Assembly: GCA_032718475.1 (NCBI GenBank)
Contig: JAUCBJ010006322.1
Location: 1 to 64,000 of the forward strand
Direction of reading: 5' to 3'
DNA length: 64,000 bases
Origin: Nemertoderma westbladi
Taxonomy: Eukaryota; Xenacoelomorpha; Nemertodermatida; Nemertodermatidae
This document shows, in pieces, positions 24,001 to 39,000 of the stretch. The first letter of the stretch is position 1, and the number at the start of each line of letters is the position of its first letter. Made by a program: the position numbers and the translations under genes. The notes under the pieces were generated by a model that saw only the letters and a list, made by a program, of their open reading frames with translations, was not told the origin of the DNA and made no database searches.

Positions 24001-27000
24001 TCAAGTATCTAATCATTGTCATTCAATTTCTGGTCCATGAGTTAACGGTGCCTACCTATGTAGATGGTAACTTATCAGTAGATTCATATCATAAGTGTGG
24101 ATCAGTGTGGATTCAGAATATTCTATAATAACTCAGAATGTTGTGGGGCGTTTCAGAATAGTTTAGGAGGTGTTTAATTAGGTGTGTTTATTTGTGTTTA
24201 ATGAATAGTTTCCATTCTAGTTCAGGTTGAGGGAACTGTTCTTATTCTGATTAAGAATTTGTAATGGAGATGATAAACTTTATTTCTTCTTCTTTCTATT
24301 CGTTCTAATCTTTCTAATAATTATAACGAACAAACATTGAATTATTGTGTTTAGAGCGGCAATGATAACAAGTGCGATCCAGAACTCGGCCACGTTCTGT
24401 GCATCCAGAACCAGTATACTCGGCCACGTTCAGTGCATCCAGAACCAGTATACTCGGCCACGTTCCGTATACTCGGCCACGTTCTGTGCATCCAGAACCA
24501 GTATACTCGGCCACGTTCCGTATACTCGGCCACGTTCCGTATACTCGGCAACGTTCCGTATACTCGGCCACGTTCCGTATACTCGGCCACGTTCCGTATA
24601 CTCGGCCACGTTCCGTATACTCGGCCACGTTCTGTGCATCCAGAACCAGTATACTCGGCCACGTTCTGTGCATCCAGAACCAGTATACTCGGCCACGTTC
24701 TGTGCATCCAGAACCAGTATACTCGGCCACGTTCTGTGCATCCAGAACGTTCCGTATACTCGGCCACGTTCTGTGCATCCAGAACCAGTATACTCGGCCA
24801 CGTTCCGTATACTCGGCCACGTTCCGTATACTCTTCCACGTTCCGTATACTCGGCCACGTTCCGTATACTCGGCCACGTTCTGTGCATCCAGAACCAGTA
24901 TACTCGGCCACGTTCTGTGCATCCAGAACCAGTATACTCGGCCACGTTCTGTGCTCCAGAACCAGTATACTCGGCCACGTTCTGTGCATCCAGAACCAGT
25001 ATACTCGGCCACGTTCCGTATACTCGGCCACGTTCCGTATACTCGGCCACGTTCCGTATACTCGGCCACGTTCTGTGCATCCAGAACCAGTATACTCGGC
25101 CACGTTCTGTGCATCCAGAACCAGTATACTCGGCCACGTTCTGTGCTCCAGAACCAGTATACTCGGCCACGTTCTGTGCATCCAGAACCAGTGTACTCGG
25201 CCACGTTCTGTGCATCCAGAACCAGTATACTCGGCCACGTTCCGTATACTTGGCCACGTTCCCGTATACTCGGCCACGTTCTGTGCATCCAGAACCAGTA
25301 TACTCGGCCACGTTCTGTGCATCCAGAACCAGTATACTCGGCCACGTTCTGTGCATCCAGAACCAGTATACTCGGCCACGTTCTGTGCATCCAGAATCAG
25401 TATACTCGGCCACGTTCTGTGCATCCAGAACCAGTATACTCGGCCACGTTCTGTGCATCCAGAACCAGTATACTCGGCCACGTTCCGTATACTCGGCCAC
25501 GTTCTGTGCATCCAGAACCAGTATACTCGGCCACGTTCTGTGCATCCAGAACCAGTGTACTCGGCCACGTTCTGTGCATCCAGAACCAGTATACTCGGCC
25601 ACGTTCTGTGCATCCAGATCGTATCCAGCCGTATACTCGGCCACGTTCTGTGCATCCAGAACCAGTATACTCGGCCACGTTCTGTGCATCCAGAAGCAGT
25701 ATATTCGGCCACGTTCTGTGCATCCAGAACCAGTATACTCGGCCACGTTCTGTGCATCCAGAACCAGTATACTCGGCCACGTTCTGTGCATCCAGAACCA
25801 GTATACTCGGCCACGTTCTGTGCATCCAGAACCAGTATACTCGGCCACGTTCTGTGCATCCAGAACCAGTATACTCGGCCACGTTCTGTGCATCCAGAAC
25901 CAGTATACTCGGCCACGTTCTGTGCATCCAGAACCAGTATACTCGGCCACGTTCTGTGCATCCAGAACCAGTATACTCGGCCACGTTCTGTGCATCCAGA
26001 ACCAGTATACTCGGCCACGTTCTGTGCATCCAGAACCAGTATACTCGGCCACGTTCCGTATACTCGGCCACGTTCTGTGCATCCAGAACCAGTATACTCG
26101 GCCACGTTCTGTGCATCCAGAACCAGTATACTCGGCCACGTTCTGTGCATCCAGAACCAGTATACTCGGCCACGTTCTGTGCATCCAGAACCAGTATACT
26201 CGGCCACGTTCTGTGCATCCAGAACCAGTATACTCGGCCACGTTCTGTGCATCCAGAACCAGTATACTCGGCCACGTTCTGTGCATCCAGAACCAGTGTA
26301 CTCGGCCACGTTCTGTGCATCCAGAACCAGTATACTCAGCCACGTTCTGTGCTTCCAGAACCAGTATACTCGGCCACGTTCTGTGCATCCAGAATCAGTG
26401 TACTCGGCCACGTTCTGTGCATCCAGAACCAGTATACTCGGCCACGTTCCGTATACTCGGCCACGTTCTGTGCATCCAGAACCAGTATACTCGGCCACGT
26501 TCTGTGCATCCAGAACCAGTATACTCGGCCACGTTCTGTGCATCCAGAACCAGTATACTCGGCCACGTTCTGTGCATCCAGAACCAGTATACTCAGCCAC
26601 GTTCTGTGCTTCCAGAACCAGTATACTCGGCCACGTTCTGTGCATCCAGAATCAGTGTACTCGGCAACGTTCTGTGCATCCAGAACCAGTATACTCGGCC
26701 ACGTTCCGTATACTCGGCCACGTTCTGTGCATCCAGAACCAGTATACTCGGCCACGTTCTGTGCATCCAGAACCAGTATACTCGGCCACGTTCTGTGCAT
26801 CCAGAACCAGTATACTCAGCCACGTTCTGTGCATCCAGAACCAGTATACTCGGCCACGTTCTGTGCATCCAGAACCAGTATACTCGGCCACGTTCTGTGC
26901 ATCCAGAACCAGTATACTCGGCCACGTTCCGTATACTGGCCACGTTCCGTATACTCGGCCACGTTCTGTGCATCCAGAACCAGTATACTCGGCCACGTTC

Positions 27001-30000
27001 TGTGCATCCAGAACCAGTATACTCGGCCACGTTCTGTGCATCCAGAACCAGTATACTCGGCCACGTTCTGTGCATCCAGAACCAGTATACTCGGCCACGT
27101 TCTGTGCATCCAGAACCAGTATACTCGGCCACGTTCTGTGCATCCAGAACCAGTATACTCGGCCACGTTCTGTGCATCCAGAACCAGTATACTCGGCCAC
27201 GTTCTGTGCATCCAGAACCAGTATACTCGGCCACGTTCTGTGCATCCAGAACCAGTGTACTCGGCCACGTTCTGTGCATCCAGAACCAGTATACTCGGCC
27301 ACGTTCTGTGCATCCAGAACCAGTATACTCGGCCACGTTCTGTGCATCCAGAACCAGTATACTCGGCCACGTTCTGTGCATCCAGAACCAGTATACTCGG
27401 CCACGTTCTGTGCATCCAGAACCAGTATACTCGGCCACGTTCTGTGCATCCAGAACCAGTATACTCGGCCACGTACCGCATACTCGGCCACGTTCTGTGC
27501 ATCCAGAACCAGTATACTCGGCCACGTTCTGTGCATCCAGAACCAGTATACTCGGCCACGTTCTGTGCATCCAGAACCAGTGTACTCGGCCACGTTCTGT
27601 GCATCCAGAACCAGTATACTCAGCCACGTTCTGTGCATCCAGAACCAGTATACTCGGCCACGTTCTGTGCATCCAGAACCAGTGTACTCGGCCACGTTCT
27701 GTGCATCCAGAACCAGTATACTCGGCCACGTTCTGTGCATCCAGAACCAGTATACTCGGCCACGTTCTGTGCATCCAGAACCAGTATACTCGGCCACGTT
27801 CTGTGCATCCAGAACCAGTATACTCGGCCACGTTCTGTGCATCCAGAACCAGTATACTCGGCCACGTTCTGTGCATCCAGAACCAGTATACTCGGCCACG
27901 TTCTGTGCATCCAGAACCAGTATACTCGGCCACGTTCTGTGCATCCAGAACCAGTATACTCGGCCACGTTCTGTGCATCCAGAACCAGTATACTCGGCCA
28001 CGTTCTGTGCATCCAGAACCAGTATACTCGGCCACGTTCTGTGCATCCAGAACCAGTATACTCGGCCACGTTCTGTGCATCCAGAACCAGTATACTCGGC
28101 CACGTTCTGTGCATCCAGAACCAGTATACTCGGCCACGTTCTGTGCATCCAGAACCAGTATACTCGGCCACGTTCTGTGCATCCAGAACCAGTATACTCG
28201 GCCACGTTCTGTGCATCCAGAACCAGTATACTCGGCCACGTTCTGTGCATCCAGAACCAGTATACTCGGCCACGTTCTGTGCATCCAGAACCAGTATACT
28301 CGGCCACGTTCTGTGCATCCAGAACCAGTATACTCGGCCACGTTCTGTGCATCCAGAACCAGTATACTCGGCCACGTTCTGTGCATCCAGAACCAGTATA
28401 CTCGGCCACGTTCTGTGCATCCAGAACCAGTATACTCGGCCACGTTCTGTGCATCCAGAACCAGTATACTCGGCCACGTTCTGTGCATCCAGAACCAGTA
28501 TACTCGGCCACGTTCCGTATACTCGGCCACGTTCTGTGCATCCAGAACCAGTATACTCGGCCACGTTCTGTGCATCCAGAACCAGTATACTCGGCCACGT
28601 TCTGTGCATCCAGAACCAGTATACTCGGCCACGTTCTGTGCATCCAGAACCAGTATACTCGGCCACGTTCTGTGCATCCAGAACCAGTATACTCGGCCAC
28701 GTTCTGTGCATCCAGAACCAGTATACTCGGCCACGTTCTGTGCATCCAGAACCAGTATACTCGGCCACGTTCTGTGCATCCAGAACCAGTATACTCGGCC
28801 ACGTTCTGTGCATCCAGAACCAGTATACTCGGCCACGTTCTGTGCATCCAGAACCAGTATACTCGGCCACGTTCTGTGCATCCAGAACCAGTATACTCGG
28901 CCACGTTCTGTGCATCCAGAACCAGTATACTCGGCCACGTTCTGTGCATCCAGAACCAGTATACTCGGCCACGTTCTGTGCATCCAGAACCAGTATACTC
29001 GGCCACGTTCTGTGCATCCAGAACCAGTATACTCGGCCACGTTCTGTGCATCCAGAACCAGTATACTCGGCCACGTTCTGTGCATCCAGAACCAGTATAC
29101 TCGGCCACGTTCTGTGCATCCAGAACCAGTATACTCGGCCACGTTCTGTGCATCCAGAACCAGTATACTCGGCCACGTTCTGTGCATCCAGAACCAGTAT
29201 ACTCGGCCACGTTCTGTGCATCCAGAACCAGTATACTCGGCCACGTTCTGTGCATCCAGAACCAGTATACTCGGCCACGTTCTGTGCATCCAGAACCAGT
29301 ATACTCGGCCACGTTCTGTGCATCCAGAACCAGTATACTCGGCCACGTTCTGTGCATCCAGAACCAGTATACTCGGCCACGTTCTGTGCATCCAGAACCA
29401 GTATACTCGGCCACGTTCTGTGCATCCAGAACCAGTATACTCGGCCACGTTCTGTGCATCCAGAACCAGTATACTCGGCCACGTTCTGTGCATCCAGAAC
29501 CAGTATACTCGGCCACGTTCTGTGCATCCAGAACCAGTATACTCGGCCACGTTCTGTGCATCCAGAACCAGTATACTCGGCCACGTTCTGTGCATCCAGA
29601 ACCAGTATACTCGGCCACGTTCTGTGCATCCAGAACCAGTATACTCGGCCACGTTCTGTGCATCCAGAACCAGTATACTCGGCCACGTTCTGTGCATCCA
29701 GAACCAGTATACTCGGCCACGTTCTGTGCATCCAGAACCAGTATACTCGGCCACGTTCTGTGCATCCAGAACCAGTATACTCAGCCACGTTCTGTGCATC
29801 CAGAACCAGTATACTCAGCCACGTTCTGTGCATCCAGAACCAGTATACTCGGCCACGTTCTGTGCATCCAGAACCAGTATACTCGGCCACGTTCTGTGCA
29901 TCCAGAACCAGTATACTCGGCCACGTTCTGTGCATCCAGAACCAGTATACTCGGCCACGTTCTGTGCATCCAGAACCAGTATACTCGGCCACGTTCTGTG

Positions 30001-33000
30001 CATCCAGAACCAGTATACTCGGCCACGTTCTGTGCATCCAGAACCAGTATACTCGGCCACGTTCTGTGCATCCAGAACCAGTATACTCGGCCACGTTCTG
30101 TGCATCCAGAACCAGTATACTCGGCCACGTTCTGTGCATCCAGAACCAGTATACTCGGCCACGTTCTGTGCATCCAGAACCAGTATACTCGGCCACGTTC
30201 TGTGCATCCAGAACCAGTATACTCGGCCACGTTCTGTGCATCCAGAACCAGTATACTCGGCCACGTTCTGTGCATCCAGAACCAGTATACTCGGCCACGT
30301 TCTGTGCATCCAGAACCAGTATACTCGGCCACGTTCTGTGCATCCAGAACCAGTATACTCGGCCACGTTCTGTGCATCCAGAACCAGTATACTCGGCCAC
30401 GTTCTGTGCATCCAGAACCAGTATACTCGGCCACGTTCTGTGCATCCGCAGTATACTCGGCCACGTTCTGTGCATCCAGAACCAGTATACTCGGCCACGT
30501 TCTGTGCATCCAGAACCAGTATACTCGGCCACGTTCTGTGCATCCAGAACCAGTATACTCGGCCACGTTCTGTGCATCCAGAACCAGTATACTCGGCCAC
30601 GTTCTGTGCATCCAGAACCAGTATACTCGGCCACGTTCTGTGCATCCAGAACCAGTATACTCGGCCACGTTCTGTGCATCCAGAACCAGTATACTCGGCC
30701 ACGTTCCGTATACTCGGCCACGTTCTGTGCATCCAGAACCAGTATACTCGGCCACGTTCTGTGCATCCAGAACCAGTATACTCAGCCACGTTCTGTGCAT
30801 CCAGAACCAGTATACTCAGCCACGTTCTGTGCATCCAGAATCAGTGTACTCGGCTACGTTCTGTGCATCCAGAACCAGTATACTCGGGCACGTTCTGTGC
30901 ATCCAGAACCAGTATACTCGGCCACGTTCTGTGCATCCAGAACCAGTATACTCGGCCACGTTCTGTGCATCCAGAACCAGTGTACTCGGCCACGTTCTGT
31001 GCATCCAGAACCAGTATACTCGGCCACGTTCTGTGCATCCAGAACCAGTATACTCGGCCACGTTCTGTGCATCCAGAACCAGTATACTCGGCCACGTTCT
31101 GTGCATCCAGAACCAGTATACTCGGGCACGTTCTGTGCATCCAGAACCAGTATACTCGGCCACGTTCTGTGCATCCAGAACCAGTATACTCGGCCACGTT
31201 CCGTATACTCGGCCACGTTCTGTGCATCCAGAACCAGTATACTCGGCCACGTTCTGTGCATCCAGAACCAGTATACTCGGCCACGTTCTGTGCATCCAGA
31301 ACCAGTATACTCGGCCACGTTCTGTGCATCCAGAACCAGTGTACTCGGCCACGTTCTGTGCATCCAGAACCAGTATACTCGGCCACGTTCTGTGCATCCA
31401 GAACCAGTATACTCGGCCACGTTCTGTGCATCCAGAACCAGTATACTCGGCCACGTTCTGTGCATCCAGAACCAGTATACTCGGCCACGTTCTGTGCATC
31501 CAGAACCAGTATACTCGGCCACGTTCTGTGCATCCAGAACCAGTATACTCGGCCACGTTCTGTGCATCCAGAACCAGTATACTCGGCCACGTTCTGTGCA
31601 TCCAGAACCAGTATACTCGGCCACGTTCTGTGCATCCAGAACCAGTATACTGGGCCACGTTCCGTATACTCGGCCACGTTCCGTATACTCGGCCACGTTC
31701 TGTGCATCCAGAACCAGTATACTCGGCCACGTTCTGTGCATCCAGAACCAGTATACTCAGCCACGTTCTGTGCATCCAGAACCAGTATACTCAGCCACGT
31801 TCTGTGCATCCAGAATCAGTGTACTCGGCTACGTTCTGTGCATCCAGAACCAGTATACTCGGGCACGTTCTGTGCATCCAGAACCAGTATACTCGGCCAC
31901 GTTCTGTGCATCCAGAACCAGTATACTCGGCCACGTTCTGTGCATCCAGAACCAGTGTACTCGGCCACGTTCTGTGCATCCAGAACCAGTATACTCGGCC
32001 ACGTTCTGTGCATCCAGAACCAGTATACTCGGCCACGTTCTGTGCATCCAGAACCAGTATACTCGGCCACGTTCTGTGCATCCAGAACCAGTATACTCGG
32101 CCACGTTCTGTGCATCCAGAACCAGTATACTCGGCCACGTTCTGTGCATCCAGAACCAGTATACTCGGCCACGTTCCGTGCTCCAGTCCGTATACTCGGC
32201 CACGTTCTGTGCATCCAGAACCAGTATACTCGGCCACGTTCTGTGCATCCAGAACCAGTATACTCGGCCACGTTCTGTGCATCCAGAACCAGTATACTCG
32301 GCCACGTTCTGTGCATCCAGAACCAGTATACTCGGCCACGTTCTGTGCATCCAGAACCAGTGTACTCGGCCACGTTCTGTGCATCCAGAACCAGTATACT
32401 CAGCCACGTTCTGTGCATCCAGAACCAGTATACTCAGCCACGTTCTGTGCATCCAGAACCAGTATACTCGGTCACGTTCTGTGCATCCAGAACCAGTATA
32501 CTCGGCCACGTTCTGTGCATCCAGAACCAGTATACTCGGCCACGTTCTGTGCATCCAGAACCAGTATACTCGGCCACGTTCTGTGCATCCAGAACCAGTA
32601 TACTCAGCCACGTTCTGTGCATCCAGAACCAGTATACTGGGCCACGTTCCGTATACTCGGCCACGTTCCGTATACTCGGCCACGTTCTGTGCATCCAGAA
32701 CCAGTATACTCGGCCACGTTCTGTGCATCCAGAACCAGTATACTCAGCCACGTTCTGTGCATCCAGAACCAGTATACTCAGCCACGTTCTGTGCATCCAG
32801 AATCAGTGTACTCGGCTACGTTCTGTGCATCCAGAACCAGTATACTCGGGCACGTTCTGTGCATCCAGAACCAGTATACTCGGCCACGTTCTGTGCATCC
32901 AGAACCAGTATACTCGGCCACGTTCTGTGCATCCAGAACCAGTATACTCGGCCACGTTCTGTGCATCCAGAACCAGTATACTCGGCCACGTTCTGTGCAT

Positions 33001-36000
33001 CCAGAACCAGTATACTCGGCCACGTTCTGTGCATCCAGAACCAGTATACTCGGGCATGTTCTGTGCATCCAGAACCAGTATACTCGGGCGCGTTCTGTGC
33101 ATCCAGAACCAGTATACTCGGCCACGTTCTGTGCATCCAGAACCAGTATACTCGGCCACGTTCTGTGCATCCAGAACCAGTATACTCGGGCATGTTCTGT
33201 GCATCCAGAACCAGTATACTCGGCCACGTTCTGTGCATCCAGAACCAGTATACTCGGCCACGTTCTGTGCATCCAGAACCAGTATACTCGGCCACGTTCT
33301 GTGCATCCAGAACCAGTATACTCGGGCACGTTCTGTGCATCCAGAACCAGTATACTCGGGCGCGTTCTGTGCATCCAGAACCAGTATACTCGGCCACGTA
33401 CCGCATACTCGGCCACGTTCTGTGCATCCAGAACCAGTATACTCGGGCACGTTCTGTGCATCCAGAACCAGTATACTCGGCCACGTTCTGTGCATCCAGA
33501 ACCAGTATACTCGGCCACGTTCTGTGCATCCAGAACCAGTATACTCGGGCATGTTCTGTGCATCCAGAACCAGTATACTCGGGCGCGTTCTGTGCATCCA
33601 GAACCAGTATACTCAGCCACGTTCTGTGCATCCAGAACCAGTATACTCGGCCACGTTCCGTATACTCGGCCACGTTCTGTGCATCCAGAACCAGTATACT
33701 CGGCCACGTTCTGTGCATCCAGAACCAGTATACTCAGCCACGTTCTGTGCATCCAGAACCAGTATACTCAGCCACGTTCTGTGCATCCAGAATCAGTGTA
33801 CTCGGCTACGTTCTGTGCATCCAGAACCAGTATACTCGGGCACGTTCTGTGCATCCAGAACCAGTATACTCGGCCACGTTCTGTGCATCCAGAACCAGTA
33901 TACTCGGCCACATTCTGTGCATCCAGAACCAGTGTACTCGGCCACGTTCTGTGCATCCAGAACCAGTATACTCAGCCACGTTCTGTGCATCCAGAACCAG
34001 TATACTCGGCCACGTTCTGTGCATCCAGAACCAGTATACTCGGGCATGTTCTGTGCATCCAGAACCAGTATACTCGGGCGCGTTCTGTGCATCCAGAACC
34101 AGTATACTCAGCCACGTTCTGTGCATCCAGAACCAGTATACTCGGCCACGTTCCGTATACTCGGCCACGTTCTGTGCATCCAGAACCAGTATACTCGGCC
34201 ACGTTCTGTGCATCCAGAACCAGTATACTCAGCCACGTTCTGTGCATCCAGAACCAGTATACTCAGCCACGTTCTGTGCATCCAGAATCAGTGTACTCGG
34301 CTACGTTCTGTGCATCCAGAACCAGTATACTCGGGCACGTTCTGTGCATCCAGAACCAGTATACTCGGCCACGTTCTGTGCATCCAGAACCAGTATACTC
34401 GGCCACATTCTGTGCATCCAGAACCAGTGTACTCGGCCACGTTCTGTGCATCCAGAACCAGTATACTCAGCCACGTTCTGTGCATCCAGAACCAGTATAC
34501 TCAGCCACGTTCTGTGCATCCAGAACCAGTATACTCGGTCACGTTCTGTGCATCCAGAACCAGTATACTCGGCCACGTTCTGTGCATCCAGAACCAGTGT
34601 ACTCGGCCACGTTCTGTGCATCCAGAACCAGTATACTCGGCCACGTTCTGTGCATCCAGAACCAGTATACTCAGCCACGTTCTGTGCATCCAGAACCAGT
34701 ATACTGGGCCACGTTCCGTATACTCGGCCACGTTCCGTATACTCGGCCACGTTCTGTGCATTCAGAACCAGTATACTCGGCCACGTTCTGTGCATTCAGA
34801 ACCAGTATACTCGGCCACGTTCTGTGCATCCAGAACCAGTATACTCGGCCACGTTCCGTAAACTCGGCCACGTTCCGTATACTCGGCCACGTTCTGTGCA
34901 TTCAGAACCAGTATACTCGGCCACGTTCTGTGCATTCACGTTCCGTAAACTCGGCCACGTTCCGTATACTCGGCCACGTTCCGTATACTCGGCCACGTTC
35001 CGTATACTCGGCCACGTTCCGTATACTCGGCCACGTTCTGTGCATTCAGAACCAGTATACTCGGCCACGTTCTGTGCATTCAGAACCGGTATACTCGGCC
35101 ACGGTCTGTGCATTCAGAACCGGTATACTCGGCCACGTTCTGTTCATCCAGAACCAGTATACTCGGCCAGGTTCCGTATACTCGGCCACGTTCCGTATAC
35201 TCGGCCACGTTCCGTATACTCGGCCATGTTCCGTATACTCGGCCACGTTCCGTTTACTCGGCCACGTTCTGTATATCGGGCACGTTCCGTATACTCGGCC
35301 ACGTTCCGTATACTCGGCCACGTTCCGTATACTCGGCCATGTTCCGTATACTCGGCCACGTTCCGTTTACTCGGCCACGTTCTGTATACTCGGGCACGTT
35401 CCGTATACTCGGCCACGTTCCGTATACTCGGCCACGTTCCGTATACTCGGCCACGTTCCGTATACTCGGCCACGTTCTTCCACTTTTTGATATCTCCTAT
35501 ACATTACTTCCAATCTAGTATTAATTTCATTGTGTTGTCGATGCGGGGTTTGTAATACGATGGTGGTTGATACGAAATATAATGCGAACATTTAGTAGAC
35601 GATAGATGTTGTACATCTCCGTTGAATTGAATTCACATCTCTCTGGAGGTCGCGGGTTCGATCCCCGCATGGGGTTAGGGTAGTTTTCGTTTCCCTTGGC
35701 TTTCGCACGAATCATTTAAAGTCATAGGGCTCATCTATGCCTTGCATCCGTAAATGGTGGCTAAATGAGTACCAGTTTCCTTTTCGGAGTATTGTTCTGG
35801 GGGGACCGCACTGCTGAACTGGAAATAAGTCGTCAGACGGTGTGCGTAATCCCTGGCCTAACGGCCGAAGAAAACTCTACTTTACTTTTTTCTACGTTGC
35901 ATATGGCGTGTGGTTTGTCTTGATCTCTTGTTTTAGTGCAATGTGTGCATCGTGAGGCAATTATTGGTGTAAAAATAATCACAATTACTGTATATAATTT

Positions 36001-39000
36001 ATCTTGTAACTATAATCAACAATAAAATACATTAATAATTAAAAGGTTTAGTTTATTATTTTATAAAACTTGCAATAACGTTCGTAGAACCAATAAAGTT
36101 CATAAAACTTAAGCAAAATGACTGCTTACTGCTTACTTACATTTATTTTTTACAGGTTTCACAGAGCAATATAAACCCTATGTGGTTTCTTTATGATTCA
36201 TATCTGAGTATCCAACTCTAGTTTCAGTATATCCACTTAGGCCATAAAACTGGTAGTTATAAACTGACTGCCCAAGTAACACTTATTCGAATAGGGCTGC
36301 GGTAGCCCCCTACATAACCCTTATTCGCAGTATTGATGTATTTCTATGGATTCCTATTGGTTCGTCGTTGATAAATAATCTTCTCTGATACAATCAATTG
36401 ATGTGCTATACAGCCAATCACGTATGACTTTATTGGTACCGGCAAGTGGAAGCAGGTTTGTAATGATAGAAAATGGTTTGTTACAATGATTGGTCAGGAT
36501 CTAGTATCGCCCAGTTATTAAACCAGTTTTCGCTGTTAATTGTTATTATCACTTAATTGTGGGGCGAGTCAAAGCTGCGAGCCATCAGCGAACTGTTATA
36601 ATTATACTATGGCCGTTTTATAAAAATATACGGGGGGGGGGGGGGGGATGGTGTCAGTGTGTGTGTCGGAACCCAATATATAACTAGCCATAGTATAATT
36701 ATAGTTGTCTTGCAGCTTTTGCTGCTCGAAGGCCCCACTCGTGTTAAATACTGTCTTCTCGTTTGCAGTTGGTTCAATAAAGTGCACCATTCATCCTGTC
36801 ATAGACTCCGGCAAATGGATTAGAAATTTATTCAACAATAATATTTTATATTGAAAATTACAAATATAAAAGATGAGAAAATACCTTTTTAATTTATTTG
36901 GTTTGATTTGATTTCTCCAAGGGAGCTTCCTACAGAAACGCACATTTCAGATTTCACAACATTAATGATATTTTCATATTTCATAACGGCATAAAACTGA
37001 AAAGTATTGGGTGGTACTAATCCCTATCGTGTCGTGTAGGTCATGAGTTCTAATTGGCCCTTTTTTATTTCTGTTGTTTTGTTTTACAGGCGTCACTGAA
37101 GAAGAAATCTTGTGGATTCTGCCAAGCCTTTAAGAATTAGTTTATGAAACTGTGTTTTATTTCTCCTGTAGGAAATTGGCTGGAGAGATACGCTGCGCTT
37201 ATGGGCTTTTGTTGTCTTAGTTTTGGGATTGATAATCACCTACGCTGCGTCGCTTATCCGTTCTGAACTGAAAGTAAATGATAAACTGAGGGAATACAGG
37301 TGAGATTATTTGAGCGGATGAACTGTTCAGGCTGAGATTTAGGCTAATATTTTGTGGAGTTGTGGGTTCATTCTGTTTGGAATATAATTCCAATCCTTTT
37401 CGTACAAAAAAACAATTTGAATGACGTTAAACACGCTGCCTTTTTTGAGATTTCTAATTTCTGTAGTCAGTATATATGACTTATATTTGGATAAACTAAC
37501 AACTAGCTGGCGGGGCTAGCGCAACGGGAAAGAAGCTCTCTAGCTTCAGACGACTGTTCAACTGTCCACGTCTTCGTCCAAGTTACACTCAAAATAAAGT
37601 TAAGTACATACATCAATAATGTTTATCATATAAATGACATTTATTATGTTCTCGAAGAGTTAATGAACAGAAGGCGGCACATAATTATTGACCTTTCAAT
37701 AAGTTTACTCTATTATTTGAAGACCGTTAGGAGTTTACTTACTGTAAAATTATTCACTATATATCTATCTATCTATGTATGTATGTATCTATCTACATCG
37801 GGTGAACTCCTCCGAAGCTATAGCTTGTCCGTCAATTAAAGTTATATTAATCGACGCAGCTCAAACCCAGGATGTGGAAAAATGGGTTTATTTCGAAAAA
37901 TAGCCCCATAACACGAAAATTGCCCTGATGGTGCTCATGTGGATCTAGTAAGCTACTACTATTAATTGAATGGATAGGCCCAAACTGCAGAAAAGTGAGA
38001 AGTATATTACTTGCCAAGTTTATTACTCTCTCACTCTATCCCAGACAAGTAATTAAATATCAACAGTTAGTTTGAATTTATTATCCCGCCAGCTGAATAG
38101 CTCTTCCCACTGTGCCAACTAATAGTAGGCCTATATTATTGTAGTATGCTTGGCCTACACAAGTTTGTAATGTAATATCCCGCCAGCTGAATAGCTCTTC
38201 CCAGCGTGCCAACTAATAATAATATATTATTGTAGCTCTAGCCAATCAGGGAGCTAAATACCAGTACACGTTTTTATTTCTTCACCATTATTACCATGTC
38301 CAAAAATCTGCGGAAAAATTGAGACAGGAAAGAAGCTAAGAGCTTCTAAATAATTGATAATATATGATAAAGTAGACAATATCAAGGTTTATTCCTGTAT
38401 TATATTTCACATAGCACATCATTGGAGAGTAATTTATTTATTGCATTTCTTAAATATATTACTATTAGTAGTCAAATCAATCAAATCAAATATCAAATAT
38501 TATTTCTATTTATGAATTTTCTGTCAAATACAGTTAATAATGTATTATGCATTTTAAATGTGATTCTCAACGTCATGTTGCTAAATCAAAACACACAAAA
38601 ATTGAGAAACAATTTTGATCAAGCAAGTTTAAGTTTGAATGAGAACAAATGTAACTGCTACCGGGAAAAACCAGGTCTTCAATAGTGTTAATTCCGTAAT
38701 AAATAATCAGTGAAAAAATTTAATAATAAGAGGTATCACCATACTCAAGAGGTATTATTACCATACTCAAGAGGTATTACCATACTCAAGAGGTATTACC
38801 ATACTCAAGAGGTATTACCATACTCAAGAGGTATTACCATACTCAAGAGGTATTACCATACTCAAGAGGTATTACCATACTCAAGAGGTATTACCATACT
38901 CAAGAGGTATTACCATACTCAAGATGTATTACCATACTCAAGAGGTATTATCACCATACTCAAGAGGTATTATTCCATACTCAAGACAATCAATAAATTT

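Noticed and set aside
24347-35555. Giant open frames of over 3500 codons on the plus strand and ~1000 codons on the minus strand
   Set aside because: They arise from the 34-bp unit, exist in all three frames at once, and lie in an intron of the MCT-like gene.
35640-35680. Functional tRNA gene
   Set aside because: Only the T-arm half is preserved, joined to a ~200-bp SINE body.
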